In this document: positions 44,658 to 53,521 of the stretch, piece after piece
How positions within the stretch are numbered: position 1 is the first letter of the stretch
How the letters are laid out: every line of letters begins with the position of its first letter
DNA from: Asanoa hainanensis
GTDB taxonomy: Bacteria > Actinomycetota > Actinomycetes > Mycobacteriales > Micromonosporaceae
Assembly (NCBI RefSeq): GCF_900188485.1
Contig: NZ_FZPH01000003.1
Span: 558,001 to 622,000 of the forward strand
DNA: 64,000 bases
Direction: 5' to 3'
Notes under the pieces: model-generated
Seen by the model: the letters and a program-made list of their open reading frames with translations, nothing else
What the model was told of the DNA's origin: nothing
Database searches by the model: none
Translations under genes and position numbers: made by a program

Positions 44658-45284
44658 TCAGGCTGCCGGGCGGCGGAAGGCGCCGAACCACTCGTTGGCC
44701 GCGATCTCCCTGGCCACGGACGCGTCCTCGTCGGCGGGCCGGTTGACGACGTGGTCGGCGATCACCCGCATGCCGCCCCAGATCATCACCCGGCTGGCGG
44801 TGGGCGCGTTGAGGTCGGCCGGCGCGCGGCCGGCGGCCTGTTCGGCGACCAGCAGCTCGTGCGCCCGGTCGATGAACATCCCCAGCTGCTCTTCCCAGAA
44901 CTCGCCGATCGTCCGGTCGTAGCCGGCGACCTCGAGCACGGCGGCCAGCACGTGCCGGCGGTCCCGGTAGAAGCGGATGACCCGCAGCAGGCTCGCGGCC
45001 AGCTCGTCCAGCGCCGCCGGCTCGGTCGGCGACCAGCCGCCGACCAGCGAGAACGAGACGTCGCCGAGCTGGGCGGCGAGCCGCAGCAGCAGCTCGGTCT
45101 TGTCGCGGAAGTAGAGGTAGAAGGTCGACCGCGCGACGCCTGCCTCGGCGGCGATCCGTTGCACGCCGAGCTCGGTGTAGGTCGCGCCCGCCGCCAGCAG
45201 CCGCTCGGTCGCTGCCAGGACGTCCGCCTCGACGGCGGCTCGTCGGCTGGGGTCGGCCGCCGGGCGGCGGGTGATCGAGGCCAC
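44658..45284 (-). CDS. TetR-family transcriptional regulator
   Basis: 208 residues. The helix-turn-helix is at about 32-57 (ATYTELGVQRIAAEAGVARSTFYLYF), preceded by the first helix and followed by the conserved FRDKTELL. The C-terminal ligand domain is helical. A GTG start sits 6 bases after a TAAGAT hexamer (minus strand). It is divergent from a quinone-oxidoreductase gene, with two dyads between; it probably represses both genes and responds to a small ligand handled by that enzyme. Confidence 0.9.
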   Translation of the reverse strand: MASITRRPAADPSRRAAVEADVLAATERLLAAGATYTELGVQRIAAEAGVARSTFYLYFRDKTELLLRLAAQLGDVSFSLVGGWSPTEPAALDELAASLLRVIRFYRDRRHVLAAVLEVAGYDRTIGEFWEEQLGMFIDRAHELLVAEQAAGRAPADLNAPTASRVMIWGGMRVIADHVVNRPADEDASVAREIAANEWFGAFRRPAA

Positions 45285-45290
45285 GGTCAG

Positions 45291-45296
45291 ATCTTA
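45291..45296 (-). promoter_or_regulatory. -10 element (TAAGAT) for the TetR gene
   Basis: Read on the minus strand, TAAGAT ends 6 bases before GTG 45284. Confidence 0.5.
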
Positions 45297-45319
45297 GGCA
45301 AGAGGTGTACGTTTCTGCC

Positions 45320-45343
45320 GGACAACGTGTCCGACAACATGTC
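45320..45343. promoter_or_regulatory. tandem TetR operator candidate
   Basis: GGACA-ACG-TGTCC (45320-45332) is directly followed by GACA-ACA-TGTC (45333-45343). The motif TGTCCGACA is also directly repeated at 12-base spacing. The pair lies just upstream of the TetR gene's -10 element and before the quinone-oxidoreductase start. Confidence 0.7.
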
Positions 45344-45358
45344 CGACAGGAGGACGTC

Positions 45359-46348
45359 GTGGTAACCGAGGGTGTGGCGTGGCGGTTGTTGGCTTTTGGC
45401 GACCCACGGGAGGTGGTGCGCCAGGAACGCCTCCGGTACGACGATCCGCCGGCCGGTGAGGTGCTCGTGCGGGTACGCGCCGCCGGCGCCGGCTATCCCG
45501 ACGCGATGATGGCAGCGGGCGCGTTCCCCCTGCTGGGTGAGCCGCCGTTCGGCCTCGGCGAGGAGGTCTGCGGCGACGTGGTCGCGGTCGGGGCGGACGC
45601 ACCGTTCACGGTCGGCGAGCGGATCATGGGCATCACCGCCTTCCTGCGCGGCTGGGGCGGCTACGCGGAGTACGCGTACGTGCGGGCGGGCTCGGCCGTC
45701 GCGGCCCCGGCGGGCTTCACGGACGAGCAGGCGGCCGGCTTCCCGATCGCCTACCGCACCGCGTATGCCGGTCTGGTCGAACGCGCGGCCCTGCGCCCCG
45801 GCGAGCACCTGGTCGTGCTGGGCGCCGCGGGCAGCTCGGGCGTGGCCGCGATCCAGCTCGGCAAGGCCCTCGGCGCGACGGTGACCGCGGTCGCCGGCAG
45901 CCCGGAGAAGCTCGCGTTCTGCCGATCCATCGGCGCCGACCACGCGGTGAGCCGGCACAGCACCGACCTCACGAAGGAACTCCTGGCGGCGACCGGCGGC
46001 AAGGGCGCCGACGTGGTCTACGACGTGGTCGGCGGCGACACCGCCGCCGCGGCCGCCAAGGCCCTGGGCCGAGGGGGCCGGCTGGCCATCGTCGGCTTCG
46101 CCTCGGGCGCGCCGGTGACCCTCGACCCGGTCGACATGCTGCTCCGCAACTACTCAGCGGTCGGCGTACTGGCCGACGCCCACTCGCGGGAGGGCGAGGC
46201 CGTCGTCTGGGCCCGACTGGCCGAGCTGGCAGGTCAGGGAGCCCTCACCACCCCGGTAGGCAAGGTCCGGTCCTTCGACCAGGTACCCACCATGATCGCG
46301 GAACAGACCAACCCACCCGCGGGCAAAATCGTCGTACGCGTCGCCTGA
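45359..46348 (+). CDS. NAD(P)H:quinone oxidoreductase-like, medium-chain dehydrogenase family
   Basis: 329 residues. N-terminal GroES-like domain with AAGAGYPDAMMAAG and a later VLGAAGSSGVAAIQLGKAL for NADPH binding (AxxGxxG type, about 147-165). Catalytic zinc ligands are absent, so it belongs to the quinone-oxidoreductase branch. It reduces quinones or enones with NADPH. GTG 45359 is preferred because AGGAGG lies about 5 bases upstream; an upstream frame extension would cross the operator. TetR control from the divergent gene is likely. Confidence 0.88.
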   Translation: MVTEGVAWRLLAFGDPREVVRQERLRYDDPPAGEVLVRVRAAGAGYPDAMMAAGAFPLLGEPPFGLGEEVCGDVVAVGADAPFTVGERIMGITAFLRGWGGYAEYAYVRAGSAVAAPAGFTDEQAAGFPIAYRTAYAGLVERAALRPGEHLVVLGAAGSSGVAAIQLGKALGATVTAVAGSPEKLAFCRSIGADHAVSRHSTDLTKELLAATGGKGADVVYDVVGGDTAAAAAKALGRGGRLAIVGFASGAPVTLDPVDMLLRNYSAVGVLADAHSREGEAVVWARLAELAGQGALTTPVGKVRSFDQVPTMIAEQTNPPAGKIVVRVA

Positions 46349-46355
46349 GCCGAGC

Positions 46356-47126
46356 CTAAGCGCCGTAGCGGCGTTGGCGGCTGGCGTAGGAGCGTAGGGC
46401 GCGGAGGAAGTCGACCCGGCGGAAGTCCGGCCAGTTCGCGTCGCAGAAGTAGAACTCCGAGTGGGCCGACTGCCAGAGCAGGAAGCCCGAGAGCCGCTGT
46501 TCGCCGCTCGTGCGGATGACCAGGTCGGGGTCGGGCTGGCCGCGGGTGTAGAGGTGCTCGGCGATGTGGTCGACGTCGAGCACCTCGGCCAGCTCCTCCA
46601 GGGTGCCGCCCCGGGACGCGTGCTCCTGCAGCAGCGAGCGGACCGCGTCGGCGATCTCCCGGCGGCCTCCGTAGCCGACCGCGATGTTGACCTCGGCCCC
46701 GCCGACCCGGTCGCGGGTGCGTTCCTGGGCCGCCTTGAGCGCGGCCGCGGTCTGGGCGGGCAGCAGGTCGAGCGCGCCCACGATGCGGAGCCGCCACGGG
46801 TTCGCGTCCTCGGCGAGCTCGACCACCAGGTCCTCGATGATCTGGAGCAGCGGGTCGAGCTGGGCCGCCGGGCGGCGCAGGTTGTCGGTGGCCAGCAGGT
46901 AGAGCGTCACGTGCTCGACGCCTGATTCGTCACACCAGCCCAGCAGATGCTTGATCTTCGCCGCGCCGACCCGGTGGCCGTCGTTGGGGTCGACGTACCC
47001 CATCTCCTTGGCCCAGCGGCGGTTGCCGTCGCACATCACGCCGACGTGGCGGGGCACGGGCTTGCCGGCCAGCCGAGCAGTCAGCCGCCGTTCGTAGATC
47101 GAATAGACGAGATCACGCAGATTCAT
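46356..47126 (-). CDS. uppS1: cis-prenyltransferase, short-chain (Z)-polyprenyl diphosphate synthase (Rv1086-like)
   Basis: 256 residues. The substrate motif is CDGNRRWA with D33, and the C-terminal DLVIRTSGEQRLSGFLLWQSAHSEFYF carries the conserved Arg and Ser/Glu residues. The opening LRDLVYSIYERRL, and the MCDGNRRWA variant in place of MDGNGRWA, match the M. tuberculosis Rv1086 enzyme that makes (Z,E)-farnesyl diphosphate rather than the long-chain UppS. ATG 47126 fits this N-terminus. It is 10 bases after the GGR-like gene in a three-gene operon, so the product is probably modified by that reductase; this is inference. Confidence 0.9.
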   Translation of the reverse strand: MNLRDLVYSIYERRLTARLAGKPVPRHVGVMCDGNRRWAKEMGYVDPNDGHRVGAAKIKHLLGWCDESGVEHVTLYLLATDNLRRPAAQLDPLLQIIEDLVVELAEDANPWRLRIVGALDLLPAQTAAALKAAQERTRDRVGGAEVNIAVGYGGRREIADAVRSLLQEHASRGGTLEELAEVLDVDHIAEHLYTRGQPDPDLVIRTSGEQRLSGFLLWQSAHSEFYFCDANWPDFRRVDFLRALRSYASRQRRYGA

Positions 47127-47136
47127 CACTTGCAGA

Positions 47137-48291
47137 CTAGCGACCCCCGCCATGGACGAAAGGACGAGCTTGTTCTGTCCGAACGGTCAACTCGCGGGCG
47201 ATGCGCCCCAGCGTACGGGGCTGTAACAGTCCGTCGCCGAGGCCGAGTTCGACGATCGAGTCGAAGACCCGGCGGTCGGCTCCGGCGGCCCGGACCGCGG
47301 CCTGGATCACCGCCGGCGTGCGGGCCAGCCAGGCCGCCGCGGCGCTGTGCCGCAGGTGCCGGCCGAGCCGGCGGCGCAGTGCCGTGGCGTACGTCCGCGC
47401 CGCGTGGGCGGGCGTGACCGCGGCCGCGTGCCCGGCCAGCGAGCCGGACAGCACCGCGTAGAAGATGCCCTCCCCGGTGAACGGATTGATCAGCGAGTGG
47501 GCGTCGCCGACCAGCACCACCCGTCCGGCACCGAGCGCCGGCCGCGAGGTCGACAACGGCAGGTGATGGGCGCGCAACCGGGTGACGTCGGCGAGATCGA
47601 TCTCGGGCAACAGATCCGCCATCCGGTCGAGCAGGTGCTTGCGGCTGAGCGGCCGACCCCGCATCACCTCGCCGTAGCCCACGTTCGCCGTACCATCGCC
47701 GATCGGGAACGCCCAGGCGTACGCGGGCCACCGCGGCCCCGAGGTGACGATCCGCTGATCGGTCAGCCCCGGGAACGCCACGTAGCCGCGCATCGCGACG
47801 GCCAGGTGCCGGCCCTGGTTGGGGCGGTGGCCGAGCGCCCGGCGGACCACCGAACCGGCACCGTCGGCGCCGATCAGCACCTTGGCCGCGAGCGTGTCGT
47901 CGACCACGACCCGGTCGGCCTCCACCCGCACCGACCGGACCAGGTGCCGGCGGAGCTCCGCGCCAGCGCCGACGGCCGCGTCGACGATGCGCGCGTCCAG
48001 CACGTACCGCGGAATCGTGTAGTCGGGTCTGCGCAGTTCACCAGCGGCCACCCCGTCGGGTGTCTCCAGGCTCAGCGACCGCACCGGCGCGTAGCCCGCC
48101 GCGATGTCGTCGACGCCGAGCCCGGCCAGCACGTCGAGCACGTGCGGCGCGATGCCGTCACCGCAGGTCTTGTCGCGCGGGAAGCTGGACCGGTCGAGCA
48201 GCAGCACGCTGGCGCCGGCCCGGCGCGCGGCCACCGCCGCCGTGGCGCCGGCGGGGCCGGCACCGACGACGAGCACGTCGTAATCGATCAT
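47137..48291 (-). CDS. geranylgeranyl reductase-family FAD-dependent oxidoreductase
   Basis: 384 residues. N-terminal FAD motif VVGAGPAGATAAVAA (about 7-21), then the family hallmark SFPRDKTCGDGI (about 37-48), and a mid-protein FAD motif GRVVLVGDAHSLINPFTGEGI (about 262-282). These enzymes hydrogenate double bonds of polyprenyl chains, for example in menaquinone or archaeal-type lipids; substrate is open here. ATG 48291 overlaps the upstream gene's stop by one base (TGATG), and the cis-prenyltransferase gene follows by 10 bases, so they form one operon. Confidence 0.88.
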   Translation of the reverse strand: MIDYDVLVVGAGPAGATAAVAARRAGASVLLLDRSSFPRDKTCGDGIAPHVLDVLAGLGVDDIAAGYAPVRSLSLETPDGVAAGELRRPDYTIPRYVLDARIVDAAVGAGAELRRHLVRSVRVEADRVVVDDTLAAKVLIGADGAGSVVRRALGHRPNQGRHLAVAMRGYVAFPGLTDQRIVTSGPRWPAYAWAFPIGDGTANVGYGEVMRGRPLSRKHLLDRMADLLPEIDLADVTRLRAHHLPLSTSRPALGAGRVVLVGDAHSLINPFTGEGIFYAVLSGSLAGHAAAVTPAHAARTYATALRRRLGRHLRHSAAAAWLARTPAVIQAAVRAAGADRRVFDSIVELGLGDGLLQPRTLGRIARELTVRTEQARPFVHGGGR

Positions 48292-49148
48292 CACGAAACC
48301 GTATCCGGGACGGGGGCCTCCGCGCGCGGTGCCGGGACGCGGGCAGCCGCCGTGGTCCGCGAGCGCGCGACGCCCCAGAGCGTCAGTCCGGCCGCGACCA
48401 CCAGCGGCACGCCGTCGCGGACCAGCCCGTCGACGCCGAGCAGCAGCCAACACAGCGGCAGGTCGACCAGCAGCACCGCGGCCGTCACGACGACCAGAGC
48501 CACCCGCGCCCAGGCCCGGTCGCGCAGCAGGAAGATGGCGATCGGCAGCAGGGCGTTGCCGACGACGATCGCGAACAGCAGCCAGCCGAGCACGAGCGGC
48601 AGCCGGCGCAGGCCGGCCTCGCCCAGCGCCACCAGCGCCGGCACCACCATCAGCGCCGGGTACGTGAACGCGGCGACCCGGGCGGTCAGCGTCCAGCCGG
48701 CGACCGGCGGCCGGCGCGGCACGCCTTCCTGCCAGCCGATGCCGCGGCGGTCGAGCACGAGCCGGTTGGGATGCCGCACGAGGTGGGCGCCCACTGTCGG
48801 CACGCGGTAGAGCAGCACGACCACCGCGAGGCAGAGCCCGGTGAGCAGCACGAAGCCGATCGCACCGGGCAGCGGCGGCACACCCGAGCGCGGCACCACC
48901 AGCCGGCCGACGGCGAAAACGGTGGTCACCGCGAGGATCAGGCCGAGCGGCTTGGCACCGGCCCGGCCACGGCGCACGTGCCAGACGAGGATCAGGAAAC
49001 CGAACGAGCGGATCAGCGCCCAGCCGGTGCGCACCGCCAGTCCGAAGCCCTGCTCCGGCGCGTACGCCCAGTTGACGAGCTCGACCGCGACGGTGGCCGC
49101 GGCCGTGGCATAGAGGAGCGCGACCAACGCGCGCACCGTCGGGGGCAT
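48291..49148 (-). CDS. hypothetical multi-pass membrane protein
   Basis: 285 residues with about eight hydrophobic segments spread over the protein and two soluble loops, one rich in Arg/Pro/Trp (RRGIGWQEGVPRRPP). No transport or enzymatic signature was found. The C-terminal 25 residues are Ala/Pro-rich and polar. It is the first gene of an operon with a GGR-like reductase and a short cis-prenyltransferase; a role in handling that lipid is possible but only by association. Confidence 0.75.
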   Translation of the reverse strand: MPPTVRALVALLYATAAATVAVELVNWAYAPEQGFGLAVRTGWALIRSFGFLILVWHVRRGRAGAKPLGLILAVTTVFAVGRLVVPRSGVPPLPGAIGFVLLTGLCLAVVVLLYRVPTVGAHLVRHPNRLVLDRRGIGWQEGVPRRPPVAGWTLTARVAAFTYPALMVVPALVALGEAGLRRLPLVLGWLLFAIVVGNALLPIAIFLLRDRAWARVALVVVTAAVLLVDLPLCWLLLGVDGLVRDGVPLVVAAGLTLWGVARSRTTAAARVPAPRAEAPVPDTVS

Positions 49149-49161
49149 GCCCGTGAGTGTA

Positions 49162-49187
49162 GGGAGGCCCGCCCCGTCGGGCCTCCC
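49162..49187 (-). terminator. hairpin downstream of pckG
   Basis: GGGAGGCCCG (49162-49171) and CGGGCCTCCC (49178-49187) pair perfectly over 10 bp with a 6-base loop, beginning about 10 bases after the pckG stop. No T-tract, so weak or Rho-assisted termination is possible. Confidence 0.65.
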
Positions 49188-49197
49188 GAAGGCAACG

Positions 49198-51027
49198 TCA
49201 GCTCAGGCGGGCCTTGAGGGCGTCGAGCTCCGCCCAGAGCACGCCCGGCAGCTTGTCGCCGAACTTCTCGAACCACTCGGTGACCTGCGGGAGCTCCGCG
49301 CGCCACTCGTCGGCGTCCACGCGCAGGGCGGCCGCTACGGCCTCCGGCGTCAGGTCGAGCCCGGACAGGTCGAGGGCGTCCGGCGTCGGCACGTGCCCGA
49401 TCGCGGTCTCGACCGCCTCGGCCGTGCCGTCGAGCCGCTCGACGATCCACTTGAGAACCCGGGAGTTCTCACCGAAGCCCGGCCAGAGGAAGCCGCCGTC
49501 CTCGTCCCGCCGGAACCAGTTGACGTAGAAGATCTTCGGCAGGCGGGCCGTGTCGGCGCCCGCGCCCTTGCCCATCTCGATCCAGTGCGCGAAGTAGTCG
49601 CCCGCGTTGTAGCCGATGAACGGCAGCATCGCCATCGGGTCGCGGCGCACCACGCCGACCTGGCCGGCCGCGGCGGCGGTGGTCTCCGACGACAGCGTCG
49701 CGCCGAGGTAGACGCCGTGCACCCAGTCGCGGGCCTCGGTCACCAGCGGGATCGTCGTCTTGCGCCGGCCGCCGAACAGGATCGCGTCGATCGGCACACC
49801 CGCCGGGTCGGTGTACTCCGGCGCGATGATCGGGCACTGCCCGATCGGCGTGCAGAACCGGCTGTTGGGGTGCGACGACAGCTCGCCGCTCTCCGGGGTC
49901 CACGACTGGCCCTTCCAGTCGGTGAGGTGCGCGGGCGGCTCGCCCATGCCCTCCCACCAGATGTCGCCGTCGTCGGTCAGCGCGACGTTGGTGAACACCG
50001 AGTTACCCCGGGCGAGCGTACGCATCGCGTTGGGGTTGGTCCGGTAGTCGGTGCCCGGCGCGACGCCGAACAGGCCGAACTCCGGGTTGACCGCGTACAG
50101 CCGGCCGTCCTCGCCGAACCGCATCCAGGCGATGTCGTCGCCGATCGTCTCGACCTTCCAGCCCGGGATGGTCGGCTCCAGCATCGCGAGGTTGGTCTTG
50201 CCACAGGCCGACGGGAACGCCCCGGCCACGTACTTGACGACACCCTCGGGCGAGGTCAGCTTCATGATGAGCATGTGCTCGGCGAGCCAGCCCTCGTCGC
50301 GGGCCATGACGCTGGCGATGCGCAACGAGTAGCACTTCTTGCCAAGCAGCGAATTGCCGCCGTAGCCGGACCCGTACGACCAGATCTCGCGGGTCTCCGG
50401 GAAGTGCGAGATGTATTTCGTGTCGCTGCACGGCCAGGGCACGTCGGCCTCGTCCGGCGACAGCGGCGCGCCCAGCGAGTGCAGGGCCGGCACGAAGTCG
50501 GCGTCGTCGCCCATCGCGTCCAGCACCGTGGTGCCCATCCGGGTCATGATGCGCATCGAGGCGACCACGTACGCGCTGTCGGTGAGCTCGACACCGAACA
50601 TCGGGTTCTCGGCCTCGATCGGGCCCATGCAGAACGGGATGACGTACATCGTCCGGCCGCGCATGCAGCCGCGGTAGAGCTCGGTCATCTCCCGCTTCAT
50701 CTCGGCGGGCGCCATCCAGTTGTTGGTCGGCCCGGCGTCGGCCTCGTCGACCGAGCAGATGAAGGTGCGCTCCTCGACCCGGGCGACGTCGGTCGGGTCG
50801 GTGCGCGCCCAGAACGAGTTGGGGCGCTTGGCGTCGTCGAGACGGACGAGCGTGCCGGCCTCGACGAGCTCGTCGGTGAGGCGGGTCCATTCCTCATCGG
50901 ACCCGTCGACCCACACCACGCGGTCGGGTCTGGTGAGCTCGGCGACCTCGTTGACCCAGGCGAGCAGCCGGGGATGGGAGGTGGGCGCTTCGTCGGCGCC
51001 GGGCAGGGTGGCCGGACTTGCAGTCAT
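49198..51027 (-). CDS. pckG: phosphoenolpyruvate carboxykinase (GTP)
   Basis: 609 residues, full length. The nucleotide loop is [15 protein letters not shown] (about 267-281) with the reactive Cys typical of GTP-type enzymes. Other conserved parts: [36 protein letters not shown] and the [11 protein letters not shown] stretch. It converts oxaloacetate to phosphoenolpyruvate, starting gluconeogenesis; GlpX further on provides the FBPase step. GAGGAG upstream supports the start. A hairpin follows the stop codon. Confidence 0.96.
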   Translation of the reverse strand: MTASPATLPGADEAPTSHPRLLAWVNEVAELTRPDRVVWVDGSDEEWTRLTDELVEAGTLVRLDDAKRPNSFWARTDPTDVARVEERTFICSVDEADAGPTNNWMAPAEMKREMTELYRGCMRGRTMYVIPFCMGPIEAENPMFGVELTDSAYVVASMRIMTRMGTTVLDAMGDDADFVPALHSLGAPLSPDEADVPWPCSDTKYISHFPETREIWSYGSGYGGNSLLGKKCYSLRIASVMARDEGWLAEHMLIMKLTSPEGVVKYVAGAFPSACGKTNLAMLEPTIPGWKVETIGDDIAWMRFGEDGRLYAVNPEFGLFGVAPGTDYRTNPNAMRTLARGNSVFTNVALTDDGDIWWEGMGEPPAHLTDWKGQSWTPESGELSSHPNSRFCTPIGQCPIIAPEYTDPAGVPIDAILFGGRRKTTIPLVTEARDWVHGVYLGATLSSETTAAAAGQVGVVRRDPMAMLPFIGYNAGDYFAHWIEMGKGAGADTARLPKIFYVNWFRRDEDGGFLWPGFGENSRVLKWIVERLDGTAEAVETAIGHVPTPDALDLSGLDLTPEAVAAALRVDADEWRAELPQVTEWFEKFGDKLPGVLWAELDALKARLS

Positions 51028-51429
51028 TGTGAACTCCTCGCGGTCGACGCTGACCTATGGGTGCACAAACCGGGCGGGCTCGCGCCACGCCAGTGCATCT
51101 CGGGGTTCAACTCAGACTAAACCGAATGACCGTTAAGGGCAGCGCGGCCGGTTGTGAAAATCTGCACAAGGGACGGACGTTTTGGATTTCCCCGTTGGAT
51201 GTCACGCTCTCCCGCGCACATTCGCGCATCTCGTCCATCGACATCCCTCTTCCGGGTCGGTGACACCTGGGCGCTCGGCAGGACGCGGACCCACCCATCG
51301 GCGCCCCGGGCTGCCAAAACGCCTCTTCCCTCACGCTACGGAGTGACCTACGCTTTTCCTCATAACGAGGGTTTTCTCCCTCACATTCCCTATAGGCATT
51401 TCCGCCCCATTCCTCCCCCTGGAGGCGGC
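51028..51429. other. 402-base divergent intergenic region, pckG to sigma factor
   Basis: No gene seen. It includes the pckG upstream side, the dyads CCTC-ATAAC-GAGG (51358-51370) and GAGGG-TTTTCT-CCCTC (51367-51382), and a TATAGG hexamer at 51391-51396 that could be the -10 of the sigma factor gene, whose ribosome-binding site GGAGG is at 51421-51425. Local A+T content is higher than the rest of the window. Confidence 0.6.
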
Positions 51430-52188
51430 ATGACCAGCCCGACGACCACAACCGACCAGCGACCGGAACCCGCTGACGGCGACGACGAGCCGTCCGACGC
51501 GGATCTTGTCGAGGCCGTCCGCTCCGGAGACACCGGGGCGTACGGCACCCTCTATGTCCGACATGCCGGAGGGGCCCGCCGCCTCGCCGGCACGCTCACC
51601 CGGGACCGCGCCGACGCGGACGATCTCGTCGCCGAGACGTTCGCCAAGGTGCTCGCCACGCTCCGGGCGGGGCGCGGCCCCGCCCGCGCCTTCCGGCCCT
51701 ACCTCTACACGACGCTCAAGCACCTGCGGTACGACCGGCTCCGGTCCGAGCAGCGCGTGGAGTTCACCGACGATCTCAGCCGCTACGAGTCCGGCGTGCC
51801 GTTCGCCGACCCCACGGTGGCCCAACTCGACCGGCTCTACGCCGCCCGCGCGTTCGCCCGGCTCCCCGAGCGCTGGCGGGCCGTGCTCTGGCACACCGCG
51901 GTGCAGGGTGAGTCGCCGGCCCAGGTGGCCGGGCGGCTCGGCCTGACCCCGGGCGGGGTCGCCGCCCTGGCCTTCCGGGCCAGGGAACGCCTGCGGCAGA
52001 TCTACCTGCAGGAGCACGTGACACCCGCCGACGCGCCGGCCTGCCGCCAGGTCGCCGCCCGGCTGGCCGGCTATCTGCGCGGGCGGCTGGCCCGGCGGGC
52101 CCGCAGCACGGTCGACGGCCACCTGGCCACGTGCGCGGACTGCCGGGCGGCGCTCGACGAACTGGCGGATCTCCCGGCCGCGGGCTGA
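51430..52188 (+). CDS. ECF sigma factor with built-in zinc-binding anti-sigma-like tail
   Basis: 252 residues. Sigma region 2 is at about 25-105 (including DADDLVAETFAKVLATL) and region 4 at about 133-190 (LPERWRAVLWHTAVQGESPAQVAGRLGLTPGGVAALAFRAR). The C-terminal 60 residues contain C205, H231, C235 and C238: HLATCADC is the HxxxCxxC signature of zinc-binding anti-sigma domains. ATG 51430 follows GGAGG. The sigma factor may therefore be self-inhibited or redox/zinc-controlled. No separate anti-sigma gene follows, which fits. Confidence 0.85.
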   Translation: MTSPTTTTDQRPEPADGDDEPSDADLVEAVRSGDTGAYGTLYVRHAGGARRLAGTLTRDRADADDLVAETFAKVLATLRAGRGPARAFRPYLYTTLKHLRYDRLRSEQRVEFTDDLSRYESGVPFADPTVAQLDRLYAARAFARLPERWRAVLWHTAVQGESPAQVAGRLGLTPGGVAALAFRARERLRQIYLQEHVTPADAPACRQVAARLAGYLRGRLARRARSTVDGHLATCADCRAALDELADLPAAG

Positions 52189-52299
52189 GATAATCACGGG
52201 CGATGCCGGTGTGGTCACGGACCGCGCCGGCCGCGCTCACCACGATCACCGTCTGGTCACACGTTTCGGACGTCGCGAACGGGGCGTGCGCACAGACGG

Positions 52300-52305
52300 T
52301 AGTCT
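52300..52305 (+). promoter_or_regulatory. -10 element (TAGTCT) for the first GtrA gene
   Basis: TAGTCT ends 6 bases before GTG 52312. Confidence 0.5.
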
Positions 52306-52311
52306 CGGCCC

Positions 52312-52863
52312 GTGTCCGCAACCGTTGCCGACGACGAGTCGTCATCTTCGGCCGCCCCCTCCGGGGTGGTGGCCAGACTGCGCGGCCGGTTCGGTCATCT
52401 GGTCAAAGAGCTGGGCAAGTTCGGCACGGTCGGCGGCATCGCGTTCCTCGTCGATCTGGTGATCTTCAACCTGCTGATCTCCGGCGACGGCACCCCGCCG
52501 CTGCTCGCCAAGACGATCTCCACGGTGATCGCGGCGACGCTGGCCTTCGTCGGCAACCGGTTCTGGACCTGGCGGCATCGGGAGCGCAGCGGCCTGCACC
52601 GCGAATACCTGCTCTATTTCTTCTTCAATGCTGTTGGCCTCGGCATAGGCCTGGCCTGCCTGGGTATCAGCCACTACATCCTGGGCGCGATGTGGCCGGC
52701 CGTCTTCCAGACCACGCTGGCCGACAACATCTCCGGTCAGTTCATCGGCACGGCGTTCGGCACGCTCTTCCGTTTCTGGTCCTACCGGCGCTTCGTTTTC
52801 GTCGATGCGGCAATATCGGCGCAGACACCGTCCGCATCGCTGACGGTGACCAAGGGTGACTAA
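52312..52863 (+). CDS. GtrA-family membrane protein (first of two)
   Basis: 183 residues. After a Ser/Ala-rich N-terminus come four membrane helices with the family features GTVGGIAFLVDLVIFN, FVGNRFWTWRHR and FRFWSYRRFVF. GtrA proteins are thought to move lipid-linked sugars across the membrane or to assist glycosyltransferases in cell-surface polysaccharide assembly. The ligand is unknown. A leaderless promoter element precedes it, and the second GtrA gene 70 bases downstream has its own. Confidence 0.85.
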   Translation: MSATVADDESSSSAAPSGVVARLRGRFGHLVKELGKFGTVGGIAFLVDLVIFNLLISGDGTPPLLAKTISTVIAATLAFVGNRFWTWRHRERSGLHREYLLYFFFNAVGLGIGLACLGISHYILGAMWPAVFQTTLADNISGQFIGTAFGTLFRFWSYRRFVFVDAAISAQTPSASLTVTKGD

Positions 52864-52921
52864 GGACGTGACTTCCCACCCAGCGCCAGTCGTCCGCACG
52901 AACTGAATCGCCCGTCTCCCG

Positions 52922-52927
52922 TAAGGT
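52922..52927 (+). promoter_or_regulatory. -10 element (TAAGGT) for the second GtrA gene
   Basis: TAAGGT ends 6 bases before ATG 52934. Confidence 0.5.
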
Positions 52928-52933
52928 GGCCCA

Positions 52934-53521
52934 ATGCGCGCGGACCGGATCATGCCCGAGCGGTGGAACAAGCTCCTCCGCGAGGCGCTGAAGTTCGGCA
53001 TCGTCGGTGGCGTCAACACCGTGATCAACTTCGTGGTGTTCAACGCCCTCGCGCTCACGATCTTCCACAACGGGCAGCTCAAGGCCAACGTGGTCGCGAC
53101 CGTCTTCGCGACCATCACGTCGTACTTCATGAACCGGCACTGGACCTACCGCGATCGCCCGAAGTCGGCCATCCGGCGGGAAACCACCCTGTTCGTGCTG
53201 TTCAACGCCACCGGCCTGGTGATCGAGCTCGGCGTGCTGGGCATCGCCAAGTACGGCCTGGACATGCACAGCCTGCTGTGGCTCAACGTCTTCAAGTTCC
53301 TCGGCCTGGGCCTGGCCACGATCTTCCGGTTCTACACCTACCGGACCTTCGTCTTCCGGGCCGCGCCGGCACCCGAGGTGGCGCTGCCCTCCGTGGCCAC
53401 GGTCAGGCAGAACGACCACCACCTCGACGGCGACGTGATCGCCACCTTCGACCCGGTGGCCGAGCTGGCCGAAGTGGTCGAAGAGTTCGAGTCCGCCGGT
53501 TCCGCGCGCCGCCACCGTTGA
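52934..53521 (+). CDS. GtrA-family membrane protein (second of two)
   Basis: 195 residues. Four helices with GIVGGVNTVINFVVFN, SYFMNRHWTYRDRP and FRFYTYRTFVFRA. It differs clearly from the first GtrA protein in sequence and carries a longer acidic C-terminal tail of about 50 residues, probably cytoplasmic. The two are therefore not a recent duplication. Its stop overlaps the TTG start of the Eis-like gene (TTGA), so those two are coupled. Confidence 0.85.
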   Translation: MRADRIMPERWNKLLREALKFGIVGGVNTVINFVVFNALALTIFHNGQLKANVVATVFATITSYFMNRHWTYRDRPKSAIRRETTLFVLFNATGLVIELGVLGIAKYGLDMHSLLWLNVFKFLGLGLATIFRFYTYRTFVFRAAPAPEVALPSVATVRQNDHHLDGDVIATFDPVAELAEVVEEFESAGSARRHR

